Assembly: GCA_905221605.1 (NCBI GenBank)
Contig: CAJNDS010002379.1
Coordinates: forward strand, 561,001 to 625,000
Length of the DNA stretch: 64,000 nt
From: Symbiodinium natans
Lineage: Eukaryota > Sar > Dinophyceae > Suessiales > Symbiodiniaceae
Reading direction: 5' to 3'
The translations under genes and the position numbers were made by a program. Below the pieces are notes generated by a model. That model had not been told where the DNA came from and did not search any database. It saw only the letters and a list, made by a program, of their open reading frames with translations. Below, piece by piece: positions 53,171-63,329 of this stretch. Each line of letters begins with the position of its first letter. The stretch's first letter is position 1.

Positions 53171-53195
53171 CCTAATCCCCCAAAGCCAGACCAAC

Positions 53196-53293
53196 AGTCT
53201 GAGTCCACGGCTTCTCTCTTTTCATCTTCAGCAGCTGGCGGAGGAATGTGGTGGCCACATCCTCCCAAAGCCAGCGTCGGCTTCGCGCTTGTT
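53196..53293 (-). CDS. Internal exon, unknown
   Basis: Reads QARSRRWLWEDVATTFLRQL then LKMKREKPWTQT. 98 nt, phase 1 to 0, acceptor taaaccccag, donor ACT|GTTGGTC. It joins in phase to the exon at 53635-53569. The longest CCCTAAA array begins just downstream. Confidence 0.65.
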
Positions 53294-53428
53294 CTGGGGT
53301 TTAAGATTTTTGGGGTTAGGGTGTAGGGTTTAGGGTTTAGAGTGTAGGGCTTAGGGTTTGGGGTTTAGGGTTTAGGGTTTAGGGTTTAGGGTTTAAGGCT
53401 ACTGGTACGGATGGATTCAGGTCTTAGG

Positions 53429-53505
53429 TTGGGATGTTCCCCCTTATGCTCACTGTCCTCAATAAGGATGACCGTATCCCCTACTAGAATCCCTACTGAG
53501 GACCC
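53429..53505. mobile_element. Element family F, truncated
   Basis: Left end GGTTGGGATGTTCCCCC with internal gtcctcaataaggatg; the right end is missing and replaced by telomere-like sequence. Confidence 0.5.
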
Positions 53506-53568
53506 AGGGTTTAAGGTATAGGGAACCCTAAACCCTAAACCCTAGACCCTAAACCCTAAACCCTAAAC

Positions 53569-53635
53569 CCCATGCCAGGGCTCGTCCTCTTTGGGAGGGG
53601 TTGCCAGCGGAAGCTATCTCATGCAGACAGCGAAG
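53569..53635 (-). CDS. Internal exon, unknown
   Basis: Reads LRCLHEIASAGNPSQRGRAL then AW. 67 nt, phase 0 to 1, acceptor ccacctccccgaag, donor TGGG|GTTTAGGG. Confidence 0.6.
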
Positions 53636-53661
53636 CTTCGGGGAGGTGGCCAACAAAACGG

Positions 53662-53900
53662 TTTAGGGTTTAGGGTTTAGGGTTTAGGGTTTAGGGTTTA
53701 GGGTTTAGGGTTTAGGGTTTAGGGTTTAGGGTTTAGGGTTTAGGGTTTAGGGTTTAGGGTTTAGGGTTTAGGGTTTAGGGTTTAGGGTGTAGGGTTCGGG
53801 GTTTAGGGTTTAGGGTTTAGGGTTTGGGGTTTCGGGTTTAGGGTTTAGGGTTTGGGGTTTGGGGTTTAGGGTTTAGGGTTTGGGGTTTAGGGTTTAGCGC
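53662..53900 (+). repeat. TTTAGGG array with TTTGGGG variants
   Basis: About 33 units, variants towards the right end. Confidence 0.95.
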
Positions 53901-53949
53901 TTAGGGTTTAGGGTCCTACCCCCCAAACCCCAAACCCTAAACCCTAAAC

Positions 53950-53993
53950 CCCAAGAATTCCTTGAGGCCTTTGTCAGACTGCGCAGAGGACAT
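53950..53993 (-). CDS. Short exon, possible start exon
   Basis: Reads MSSAQSDKGLKEFL, donor TTGGG|GTTTAGGG in telomeric sequence. The ATG follows an acceptor-like gcattgag, so it could be internal or an initiator. Confidence 0.4.
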
Positions 53994-54484
53994 CTCAATG
54001 CTATGTCTGATTTTGGGGTTTAGGTTTGCATGTTGAGGGTGACAAAGGCGCCAAGGACCCCATTCCAATGCCAACAAGAACTAAACCTCTGGGCCCAGGA
54101 AAACTCCCCAGACCCCGGAAGAAATCTAAAAAATCGAACCCCCAAATAGTAGCCCGTACTACTATTGGGTCATTCCCTAAAGGGGATCTACTTTTTGGAT
54201 TCTCCCAGGTCTGGGTCATAGGATCGCCTGAATCATACTTGGCTTGAATTAGGGTTGGGGGGGTTGGGGATTTAAGATTCAGGGCCCATTCGGGGTTGGA
54301 GAGCCCCTCTCCTCCCTTGAACCCCCTAAACTTAGCCCAAAACCCGAAACCCCCAAAACCCGAAACCCCCAAAACCCAAAACCCAAAACCCCTAAACCCC
54401 TAAACCCCTAAACCCCTAAACCCCTAAACCCCTAAACCCTAAACCCTAAAAAAGCAAGCGGCTCTAAGTCGAAAAAGCAAACAC

Positions 54485-54536
54485 CGGCCTGTTGAACTCC
54501 AATCCAGTCGCCAACGCCCATCTTCTCCCAATGTTC
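54485..54536 (-). CDS. Internal exon, unknown
   Basis: Reads EHWEKMGVGDWIGVQQA. 52 nt, phase 0 to 1. Good acceptor ctcaatctgatgcag, donor GCCG|GTGTTTGC. Confidence 0.6.
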
Positions 54537-54559
54537 CTGCATCAGATTGAGGGCTGAGG

Positions 54560-54715
54560 GTTTAGGGTTCAGGGTTTAGGGCTAGGGTTTAGGGTTTAGG
54601 GTTTAGGGTTTAGGGTTTAGGGTTTAGGGTTTAGGGTTTAGGGTTTAGGGTTTAGGGTTTAGGGTTTAGGGGTTAGGGTTTGGGGTTTGGGGTTTAGGGT
54701 TTAGGGTTTGCTGTG
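54560..54715 (+). repeat. TTTAGGG array
   Basis: About 20 units, nearly perfect. Confidence 0.95.
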
Positions 54716-54929
54716 ATAGGGCGTAGATGCTGTGAAGGTTAGGTTTCGGAACAAGCTCGATTGGCCCGATTGTGAAGGGCCATCTAACACTTTTCTCCCA
54801 CCCCACGCCGTCCAAGGCGGCAAAGCCACCCAAGGCGGCAAGGCCACCCAAACCTATTCCTTTTAGGGTTTAGGCCTAAACTCAGACAACAGTCCACTTC
54901 CAAAAACTTATTCAGTTTCATGACGTTCG

Positions 54930-55500
54930 TTGGGTCCGAAAGTCAAAGGAATGGGGGGGCCGGGAGGCAGTTTCAGGGAGGGTCACAGGCAAACATTACG
55001 GGGGGCCAGGGACCAGGAGAACGTGCTCCGGTACCGGGCCGATCGTGGGTGCTACCGACCTCCGAGCTGTGGGAGGTGGGCGAACGACCTGGGTCGTAGG
55101 GGGGCGGCCTGGGCCTTGAGTTTAGGGTTTAGGGTTCAAGGTTTAGGGTTTAGGGTTCAAGGTTTAGGGTTGCGGGTTGAGAGTTTAGGGTTGAAAGGTA
55201 CTGCCGCTGGGTGCTGTCGAGGAGTGAGCCCTTTGAACAGGTTCATGAAAGGGCTGAAATTGGAGAGGATAGTCAGGAGTCCAAGCGTCAGAGGATCCGT
55301 GCAGTGAATGCCAGTCAGTTGAGGATCCACCCGCTTCTGAGGAGTTGTGGAGGCCGTTTGGGGCCGGTGAGCCTCAGCTCTCGAGATCTTAGCTCTCCCT
55401 GCTCTTCGAGGCCCGGAGGCCCGTTCCCTTACTCTATCTTGCTCTCCACCTTCACGGCGGAAGCATGCGCACACATGCGCACACAGTACCCCTAGAGCGA
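54930..55500 (+). other. Coding-like block, strand and identity unsettled
   Basis: Plus frames contain GARDQENVLRYRADRGCYRP (about 54990-55060) and, beyond a telomere-like stretch, EIGEDSQESKRQRIRAVNAS (about 55255-55315). The overlapping minus frames are also open. The plus pieces recall disordered linkers of retrotransposon polyproteins, but no RT, integrase or Gag motif is visible. Confidence 0.25.
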
Positions 55501-55690
55501 ATAGCTCTTCCAATCTCAGTCACAAAACCAAGCAAGAACAGAACAACTGCAATCAAAGCTTGGCCGTGGAGACGTCCAAAAATAAGTCCTAAACACCAAA
55601 GCCCTAAGCCCTAAGCCCTAAACCCTAAACCCTAAAGCCCTAAAGTCCTCAAACCCTAAACCCTCAACCTTAAACACTTAAGCCCTGCAC

Positions 55691-55721
55691 CACTCCAGCT
55701 CGAGGATTTCCTGCCGAAGCC
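55691..55721 (-). CDS. Micro-exon candidate
   Basis: 31 nt reading LRQEILELE, acceptor attatgctaccag, donor GAGTG|GTGCAGGG, phase 1 to 2. Confidence 0.4.
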
Positions 55722-55929
55722 CTGGTAGCATAATTCGGGTTTAGGGCTTAGGGCCTACAGCACCAAAACCCTAAACCCTAAGACCCTGAAACCCTAAGAC
55801 CCTAAACCCTAAACCCAAAGTCCCTGAAACCCTAAACCCAAGACCTGAACCCTAAACCCTAAGACCCTGAGCCCTAAAACTCAAAACCCTGGACTTAAGG
55901 GCTTCGGGAGCTTTGCGCAACACCCTAAA

Positions 55930-56140
55930 CCCTAAACCCTTAAACCCTTAAACCCTTAAACCCTTGAACCCTTAAACCCTTAAACCCTTAAACCCTTAAA
56001 CCCTTAAACCCTTAAACCCTTAAACCCTTAACTAAACCCTTAAACCCTTAAACCCTTAAACCCTTAAACCCTTAAACCCTTAAACCCTTAAACCCTTTTA
56101 AACCCTTTTAAACCCTTAAACCCTTAAACCCTTAAACCCT
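55930..56140 (-). repeat. CCCTTAAA octamer array
   Basis: About 25 units of CCCTTAAA, flanked by a partial duplication of the neighbouring exon end (55891-55920 and 56159-56180). Confidence 0.95.
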
Positions 56141-56162
56141 AAACCCAAAACAATAAAAGGAC

Positions 56163-56241
56163 TTTGGGAGCTTTACGCAAGGCCTCGTCGTGACCGCAGA
56201 GATCCAGGAAGTTTTCCACCGTGATGGGCACGATGGAGTAC
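56163..56241 (-). CDS. Internal exon, unknown
   Basis: Reads YSIVPITVENFLDLCGHDEA then LRKAPK. 79 nt, phase 2 to 0, acceptor ccacacccaag, donor AAA|GTCCTTTT. Its 3' end is the sequence duplicated across the octamer array. Confidence 0.65.
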
Positions 56242-57714
56242 CTTGGGTGTGGGGCTTTTAGATTGTTGTACAGGGTTTCATAGGGTTTTATTCGGTGTTT
56301 TAGGGTTTTATAGGGGTTCTGTAGGGTTTTGGGCTTTTGGGGCTGGGGGTTCTGGGGTTTGGGGCTGAAGCCTCAACGTTCAACCCTTCATCTTGAACAG
56401 CATGAAATCGGCCCAAACTGCAGTTATACTGTTAAGGGTGGCCTAAAAGGGAGTATAAGGGGCGGGTATAACGGGGGGTATAGCGGAGGTATGGGGGGGG
56501 GGGGTTCAAGAAACGGGGGGGCGGCGGGGAAAAGGGGAATATCCTAAGCCCTGCGATCCACAGAATCACACCACGCCCACACCCACTAGAACTTAAACCA
56601 AACTTGTGGGGTTGTTCCAAATAAGGCTCCCCGTTTCAGGTACCCTAAACCCCAAACCCTAAACTCTAAACCCTGAACCCTAAACCACAAAATCCCTCAT
56701 TGGAAAAGCGGTACTAGTTTTTACCAGCCAGCCCCGCCCCAGATCAAGCCCTGTGCCTGAAAAAACACATCAGGGTTTATGCTTTAGGGTTTAGGGTCAA
56801 CCCCCCAACTCTAAACCCTTAACCCTAAACCGCCTAAACCCCAAACCCTGAACCAACACCACTAAATCTAAGTAACCCGAAATGGACCCCCCCAATCCCT
56901 TACCCCTTAACCCTTAGACCCCTAGCTGGGTCTCGCCTTGGGACAGTGTTTAATTTCCCTTCTTTTTGTTGAGAAGTGCTCAGACATGGTCTTTCCTGCA
57001 GGACATGGTAGCAACCGTGGGAGCAATTTATTTTAGGCGTGCCCGACAAGTGCGCAATTTGGGCTGTGGGGTTTAGGATTCAGGGCTTAGGGCCTCTGAA
57101 TCCCAAGTTCAATGATTACAAGCTCCATATTTTCTGAGCCATATGCACTCTCTAAGTAGACCTCGAAGCCCTGGAAGCTCTGCACACCCTACAAACCCCA
57201 GATCCACTCTACTCGTAATACCTGACCGTAGAAACACAAATATGCCTGATGAACCATATAAGCCCTCCACACCCTAACCCTAGACACCCGATAAGCTTTA
57301 TAAACCCTACAAACCCTCTCAACCCTCACCCTCGACACCCCTTGCAGCCCTGTACACCCTGCTAAACCCTGTTATCCCTTAAAACCCAACCCTGAACCCT
57401 CAAACCCAAACCCGAAAAACCCTACAAATCCTATAACGCCCCGCACCTTGTAGGAATCATGGACTGGGGCTTCAGAATCAGGGGTTTAGGGGTTTTGGGA
57501 CTTGGGTTTAGGGTTTCGGGTTTAGTGTTTAGGGTTAAAAGGGTGTTCCCGCAACCCTAAACCCTAAACCCTAAACCCTAAACCCTAAATCCTAAACCCT
57601 AAACCCTAAACCCCGTAAAGCCAAAACCCTGAAACTGCCCAACCCACCCATCTCTAGATCAGCCGAAGGCACTCGAAGAGGCAAGCCATTTCGAATCTGA
57701 CGGCTTTGGGTTAG

Positions 57715-57800
57715 GGTTTAGGGTTTAGGGTTTAGGGTTTAGGGTTTAGGGTTTAGGGTTTAGGGTTTAGGGTTTAGGGTTTAGGGTTTAGGGTTTAGGG
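57715..57800 (+). repeat. TTTAGGG array
   Basis: About 12 units. The 56250-57700 interval otherwise holds scattered degenerate telomeric repeats and no exon I could support. Confidence 0.9.
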
Positions 57801-58534
57801 TTTTTGATTTAGGGTTTACTTGGAGGATCTGGGGAAACTAGTGGCAAAAACGTAGAGTTCAACGGTGTCCTTGCGTGAACACTAAACCCTAAACGCCGAG
57901 CCCTAAACTCTAAACCCTAAATTAAACCTCAGACCCCAAACCCTAAACCCTAAAATTCTAAGCGTTCAAGGTTTGAGGGTTTTGGGGCAGGGTTTCCCTC
58001 CCTCCCTTGGTTTTAGGATTTGGGGCATACGGTTCTAGGGATTTAGGGTTTCGGGCTTAGCTTTTTCCAGCTTAAGGTTTTGAAGAATTATAAGTTTTAG
58101 AGTATAAGGGTTAAAGCTTTAGCTCATGATCTTTTTGCACCCGCCCCCCCCCCGCTTGACGGGCAATATAGGGGATTTTGATTTTTGGTACGCTTTTGTG
58201 GGTTCTTCAGCAAATACTAGTAAACCCTACAAAAGAAAACCCTACACCAAGTGTTCACCGCAAGCACGCAAGGCCCTCAAATCCCTACAAGCCCTGAACA
58301 TCTTGAACGCCTCAAACCCCTAACCTCAGAGTCCAAAAAAATGGGGTTTAGGGTTTAGGGGTTTAGGGTTCAGGGCTGAAGTTTAGGGTTTATTAAGGGT
58401 GTCGGGCTTAAAGGTCAGAGTTTAAGCTTAGGGTTTAGGGTTTAGGGTTTAGGGTTTAGGGTTCAGGGCTTAAGTGTTTTTAAGCTGAACCCTAAACCCC
58501 TAAGCCCTGAAACCCTGCATCAAGGCCCCCCAAC

Positions 58535-58599
58535 TTGCAGAGGTCCGTGAGCAGCGGCAACTCCACGGACGTGGCGAAGTCAATGAGCCACACGGCATC
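58535..58599 (-). CDS. Kinase-like gene, exon with WLIDF motif
   Basis: Reads DAVWLIDFATSVELPLLTDL then C. 65 nt, phase 0 to 2, acceptor accctgccttgcag, donor TGCAA|GTTGGGGG. W-L-I-D-F corresponds to the metal-binding D of protein kinase-like/phosphotransferase folds (DFG equivalent). It follows directly, in phase, on the HGDLN exon at 60355. Confidence 0.7.
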
Positions 58600-58609
58600 C
58601 TGCAAGGCA

Positions 58610-58755
58610 GGGTTTAGGGTTTAGGGTTTAGGGTTTAGGGTTTAGGGTTTAGGGTTTAGGGTTTAGGGTTTAGGGTTTAGGGTTTAGGGTTTAGGGTTTA
58701 GGGTTTAGGGTTTAGGGTTTAGGGTTTAGGGTGTAGGGTTTAGGGTTTAGGGCCA
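58610..58755 (+). repeat. TTTAGGG array
   Basis: About 20 units at the 3' end of the large kinase-gene intron. Confidence 0.95.
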
Positions 58756-58974
58756 AAGTTTAGGGTTTAGGGTTTAAAAGCTCAGAATTTAAGATTTAAA
58801 GGTTTAGGGTGTAGGCTTCAGGGTTTAGGGGTTCAGGGTATCACATGGTGTAGGGGTTCTGGGGTTCAGAGGTTCAGGGGTTTAGGGTTTAGGGTTTAGG
58901 GGTTTAGGGTTTAAGTTCAGGGGCTTAGGGGTTTAGGGTAGTTTAGGGCTTAGGATTTAGGGTGGAAAAGTCTT

Positions 58975-59730
58975 CTTTCTAATTCTTTTTTTCTTATTTC
59001 GTTTATCCGTGAAGAATACAATATTATTATGCAAAAGACCAATAAAAATAAGCAAATGAACAAAACACCCAAATTTTATATATTTTATGGGCTTTTTACC
59101 CGGCTCTCGGCGTTCATTAAATTACTTCGTTTACAAAGTTCTTTAGAATTCCTGCTATTTTATTTGCAAACGCGTGAAATAAGATAACGACAAGAAATTT
59201 CCAAATTAATTTCACTTCTTTTTATCGTTGTTCACTTGTCTTCCTTTGTGTCGTTCACTCGTTCATTCATAATTTCATTCACTTTGCTCACTCTTCATTT
59301 ATTAACTTATCCCGTGAGCACAATATGAATAGAATTATAGCTCACGGCATTAATATTAAAATAACGGGCCAATAAGAGAATGAATGAGGCCCGTGTACTC
59401 CCTAATGATAATACCGTGTGAGCGAAGAGAACAAAGTGAATTGAAATACAAATGAGCTCGCGAGTGCGTGATTTCAATGAACTTGTGAACGAAGTGTTAG
59501 GGCGTACGAAATGCGCACCAAAATTAGTATATTTTAATGGGTGCGCGAATGTACGCAACAATAGTATTATAACGGGCCCAATAAGAATACTTATAATGAT
59601 AGGGGCCCGTGTTAAAAGCCTGAATTTTAATAATAAAATCATGCGTCCTTCGTCCTTATATTTTATATTAAAATTATACAGTCTTTTAGTGAATAAAGAA
59701 CGTGAACGCAGTGAACCCCACAATATTCAG
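58975..59730. other. AT-rich island with GC-cluster hairpins
   Basis: Base composition drops sharply and there are no telomeric repeats. Two hairpins with GC arms, ACGGGCC..GGCCCGT (59364-59394) and ACGGGCCC..GGGCCCGT (59572-59610), sit in AT-rich DNA, and short words such as gaacgaagtg and gaacgcagtgaac recur. Long ORFs are open on both strands (59307-59723 minus, 59452-59826 plus) without a recognised product. The texture resembles organellar spacer DNA. It lies within the kinase-gene intron. Confidence 0.6.
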
Positions 59731-60237
59731 GGTGGTTTAGGGTTTGGGCTCTCGCCTGAAGTCCGCTCACCCGGGACAGCAAGCTGCAACTCCCGCCCGA
59801 ACAAAGAAACTGCCGAAGACTCCTAAACCCTAAACCCTAAACCCCAAACCCTAAACTCCAAACCCTAAACCCTAAACCCTAATTCTGAAGAGCTCCAACT
59901 CCCGCCAAGCCAGAATCACATCGAGATCCGAAGCTCCATGGCCACCGCGAGTTTAGGGTTCTTGGGTTCTGGGGTACAGAGTTCTGTAGGGTTTAGGGTT
60001 TAGGGTTTAGGGTCTCGGGTTTAGGGTTTAGGGTCTCGGGTTTTGGGCTTTGGGTTTAGGATTTCGGGTTTCTGGGGTTGCGTCCAGGGCCATGGAAGTT
60101 TGGGGCCAAGTTAAGGGCTCCGGGTTCACGTGAAGTCCCGTAGAGAAGCCCTAACATCCACAAACCACAATCCCAAGCTGCCTGACCCACAACCCCTAAA
60201 AACCCTGAGCCCTACACCCTAAACCCTGAACCCTAAT

Positions 60238-60354
60238 TAAACCCTAAACCCTAAACCCTAAACCCTAAACCCTAAACCCTAAACCCTAAACCCTAAACCC
60301 TAAACCCTAAACCCTAAACCCTAAACCCTAAACCCTAAACCCTAAACCCTAAAC
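60238..60354 (-). repeat. CCCTAAA array providing a splice donor
   Basis: About 16 perfect units. On the gene strand the array starts the intron directly after the exon at 60355 (AGG|GTTTAGGG). Confidence 0.95.
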
Positions 60355-60431
60355 CCTGTCCAGCGCGTCGATCATGATGTTGGCTGCGTTGAGGTCGCCA
60401 TGTGCCAGACCCACCAGCGGGCCTACAGCGG
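60355..60431 (-). CDS. Kinase-like gene, exon with HGDLN catalytic loop
   Basis: Reads AVGPLVGLAHGDLNAANIMI then DALDR. 77 nt, phase 1 to 0. H-G-D-L-N-x-x-N is the catalytic loop of kinase-like phosphotransferases (aminoglycoside/choline kinase and related folds), and the next exon begins DAVWLIDF at the expected distance. The joined product is therefore a kinase-like domain with catalytic Asp, Asn and metal-binding Asp present. Substrate unknown. The donor is the first repeat of the adjoining telomeric array. Confidence 0.7.
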
Positions 60432-60439
60432 CTTCCAGG

Positions 60440-60510
60440 TTTAGGGTTTAGGGTTTAGGGTTTAGGGTTTAGGGTTTAGGGTTTAGGGTTTAGGGTTTAG
60501 GGTTTAGGGT
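60440..60510 (+). repeat. TTTAGGG array
   Basis: About 10 units immediately upstream (gene sense) of the HGDLN exon. Confidence 0.95.
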
Positions 60511-60531
60511 ACTCTACAACTATACTTGGGA

Positions 60532-60630
60532 TGCACCGCATGATGCTAGCAGTCCTTAATAGGGATTCTAGTACCCGCCCTACTATAACCACTATACAGG
60601 ACTGCTAGTACAAGGGGGAACATCCCAATC
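60532..60630. mobile_element. Element family F copy
   Basis: TTGGGATGCACCGCATGATG to AGTACAAGGGGGAACATCCCAA, with agcagtcct/aggactgct inside. Confidence 0.65.
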
Positions 60631-60998
60631 CTAAACCCTAAACCCTCTAGAGTGCGGTCCGATGTGCGTTCTTTTTTTTAAGCGTTTGCGGGGCGCACAC
60701 GCGCGCACATAAGACAATGCGCGCACCCATCCGAAACATTACATGCAAACAGGCGCCCCGGACCGTCCTTTCTGGAAACCCACAGAAAGATTTTCAACAA
60801 GGAGCCCGACCTGTAGGGACCTAACCCTAAACCCCAAACCCTTATGTAAACCCTATGTAAACCGTATGTAAACCCTATGTAAACCCTATGTAAACCCTGT
60901 GGATGCTATGTACACCCTGTGTATACCCTAAACCCTAAACCCTAAACCTAAGCCCAGACGATCCATTTGTAGTAACAGTATGCAATTACATGAAACGG

Positions 60999-61079
60999 TT
61001 GGGATGTTCCCGCTACTACTAGCAGTCCTGGGATTGGAGCAACCCCCTCCTGTAGTCCCTATGTATGAGGGGGAACATC
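60999..61079. mobile_element. Element family F copy with 6-bp direct repeat
   Basis: GTTGGGATGTTCCC to GGGGGAACATCCGAAC, flanked by GAAACG on both sides. Confidence 0.65.
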
Positions 61080-61256
61080 CGAACGAAACGTGGTTATTGA
61101 TATTGCGGGTTTAGGGTTTACATCATCAGGTTTCGGGTTTAGGGTTTCGGGTGTGGATATCGGGTATGTGTTGGGGGTTACAAATAATTCAAAACCCTAC
61201 TTGAAGCTTCGGGCCCTAAACTCCAAGAATCATCCATTTGTAGTACTAGTAGCGCT

Positions 61257-61345
61257 AAACCCTAAACCCTAAACCCTAAACCCTAAACCCTAAACCCTAA
61301 ACCCTAAACCCTAAACCCTAAACCTAAACCCTAAACCCTAAACCC
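61257..61345 (-). repeat. CCCTAAA array between duplicated exon ends
   Basis: About 12 units. Its right flank (61346-61372) resembles 61231-61250 and 60961-60990. Confidence 0.9.
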
Positions 61346-61359
61346 TCCATTCGTAGTAC

Positions 61360-61452
61360 CAGAATGCAATTGTTTCCCGGACCGGGCTGGGACCCCACAG
61401 CCACTGGGTCGCCCCACGGAGCCCCGCGAGGTTCTTCTTGGCCAGCGCCTCT
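61360..61452 (-). CDS. Kinase-like gene, exon of unknown function
   Basis: Reads EALAKKNLAGLRGATQWLWG then PSPVRETIAF. 93 nt, phase 2 to 2, acceptor ccattcgacag, donor TTCTG|GTACTACG. Confidence 0.6.
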
Positions 61453-61634
61453 CTGTCGAATGGCTTTTGAGGTAAACAGACCACCCCCAAACCAGGCTTC
61501 CTTAAACAAGCCCTGAACTCCAAAACCTAAACTTTGTGAACCCGCAGGATTCATACCTTACCCCCTCCCTTTGGTACTTTTCTTTGGGGTGTAGCAAGCT
61601 ACAAGGCAGTTCGGAATCCCCAACATCCCTTAAA

Positions 61635-61885
61635 CGCTCATACACACACATACACACATTCACACATACATTACATTGCATTGCACTACATTACATTACA
61701 GTACAGTGCAGTGCACTGCATTGCATTACATTGGATTACATGCATTACATGCATGCATGCATGCATGCACGCATACATACATACATACATACATACCTAC
61801 ATACATACATACCTACATACATACATTACATACATACATTACATACATACATACATACATACATGCATACATACATACATACAAA
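61635..61885 (+). repeat. TACA/ATGC microsatellite
   Basis: (CATA)n and (TACAT)n units with a GCAT block. The long Thr/His/Tyr-rich ORFs over it are artefacts. Confidence 0.95.
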
Positions 61886-62146
61886 ACCTCCTGGTCAGGG
61901 GAGAGGTCTCTTCCTCCTCGCCGCCCCCCATCTTCTATGATGGAGCACAGCGACACCTGACAAATAAGTTACTTTCTTATAGTTACGTACCTCTAGTTGG
62001 TTGAACTACGCAACTAAAAGCAAGGAAAGTATGGACCCCAAACCCTAAGACCCTGAAACACGACACCCTAAACCCCTAAAATCCCCAACCCAAAAACCTA
62101 ATAACCCCTGAAGCCCTATAAACCCTCAACACCCCTGCAAATTTAA

Positions 62147-62273
62147 GGGTAGTTACATGGCCCCTTAGTATGGGCCCTTAAAAGGGACACAAAATCAGGG
62201 CCCATACATCAGAACCCTTTAAAGGAGGTAAGGACCAGATCAAGGGCCCATGAAACTACCCTAAGACCAAAAG
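62147..62273. mobile_element. Element family G copy
   Basis: Inverted ends TAAGGGTAGTTACATGG and CCATGAAACTACCCTAAG; the best preserved copy. Confidence 0.7.
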
Positions 62274-62505
62274 CAACGAAAAGAAACTGTAACCCCTCAA
62301 ACCTAAAGCCCTAAAACCCCAAACCCTAACACCCAAAACCCCCTGAAGCCCCAAAGGCCCTCAAAACCCCTGAAAGCTTCACCCAAACCCTGAAAGCCTA
62401 AACACCCTGAAGCCCTAAACACCCTCAAAACTCCTGCAAATTTCGGCCTCAAGAATCCCCAGCCCTAAACCCTAAACCCTAAACCCTAAACCCTAAACCC
62501 TAAAC

Positions 62506-62557
62506 CCTTGCCAATCTCGGCCTCAAGCTTCGGCTTGATCCTCTCATCGATCAGCTC
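62506..62557 (-). CDS. Exon, charged segment, partly duplicated
   Basis: Reads ELIDERIKPKLEAEIGK. 52 nt, phase 0 to 1, acceptor ctgaagccctcgcag, donor AAGG|GTTTAGGG. A near copy of its 3' end (AATYTCGGCCTCAAG, plus strand) sits beyond the telomeric tract at 62439-62453. In phase with 63098. Confidence 0.6.
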
Positions 62558-63097
62558 CTGCGAGGGCTTCAGGGATCTGGGTTTGTGGGCGGGAGGGGGC
62601 TTTGGCAATTTGAGGAGGTTTCGGCTGTCCGTAAACCCTAAACCCTAAACCCTAAACCCTAAGCCGAAAACCCAAAACCCCACACCCTAAACCCTAAACC
62701 CCTAAACCCCTAAACCCCTAAACCCCTAAACCCTAAACCCTAAACCTGGAAGCCCCAAAAAGGCCTGGAGGCTTCTGACTTTTGGGGGCTTTTGGGGCTT
62801 TCGGGGCATTGACCCCAGGGGGGTTCCTTGATGTTGACACCTGCGGAACATAGTTTAGGGTTTGGGGTTCGGGGTTCGGGGTTTCGGGTTTGGGGTTTAG
62901 AGTTTGGGCTTTGGGGCTTAGGGGTTGGGGTTCAGGCTTGGGATTGTCTAGGGTTTACAACTTGGGCTTAGGGCTTAGGGTTTGGGCTTAGGCCTCGATG
63001 ATAATACAAAACCCTAAGCCCTAAGCCCTAAGCCCTAAAACCGAAACCCTAAACCCTAGACCCTAGACCCTAAACCCTAAACCCTAAACCCAAACAC

Positions 63098-63195
63098 AGG
63101 GTCTCGACTGTACTGCCTGAGCTTTGCATGCACAATGACCTCAGAAGCTCGGCCTATGGACTCGAGCAAGGCAAGAAGAGGCAACCCCAAAGTCG
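63098..63195 (-). CDS. Exon, hydrophobic helical segment
   Basis: Reads TLGLPLLALLESIGRASEVI then VHAKLRQYSRDP. 98 nt, phase 1 to 0. The acceptor is the telomeric edge ACCCTAG, the donor CCT|GTGTTTGG. In phase with 63330. Confidence 0.6.
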
Positions 63196-63197
63196 CT

Positions 63198-63315
63198 AGG
63201 GTTTAGGGTTTAGGGTTTAGGGTTTAGGGTTTAGGGTTTAGGGTTTAGGGTTTAGGGTTTAGGGCTTAGGGTTTAGGGTTTAGGGTTTGGGGTGTAGGGT
63301 TTAGGGTTTAGGGTA
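63198..63315 (+). repeat. TTTAGGG array filling an intron
   Basis: About 16 units forming almost the whole 134-nt intron between exons 63330 and 63195. Confidence 0.95.
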
Positions 63316-63329
63316 TCGTGAGCCCCTAC

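Noticed and set aside
54552-55307. ORFs ending in repeated GFRV or LNPKP motifs here and elsewhere.
   Set aside because: These are in-frame readings of TTTAGGG or CCCTAAA units, which contain a stop every 21 nt and cannot be long coding repeats.
61536-62004. Long ORFs rich in Thr, His, Tyr and Ile.
   Set aside because: They translate a TACA-type microsatellite.
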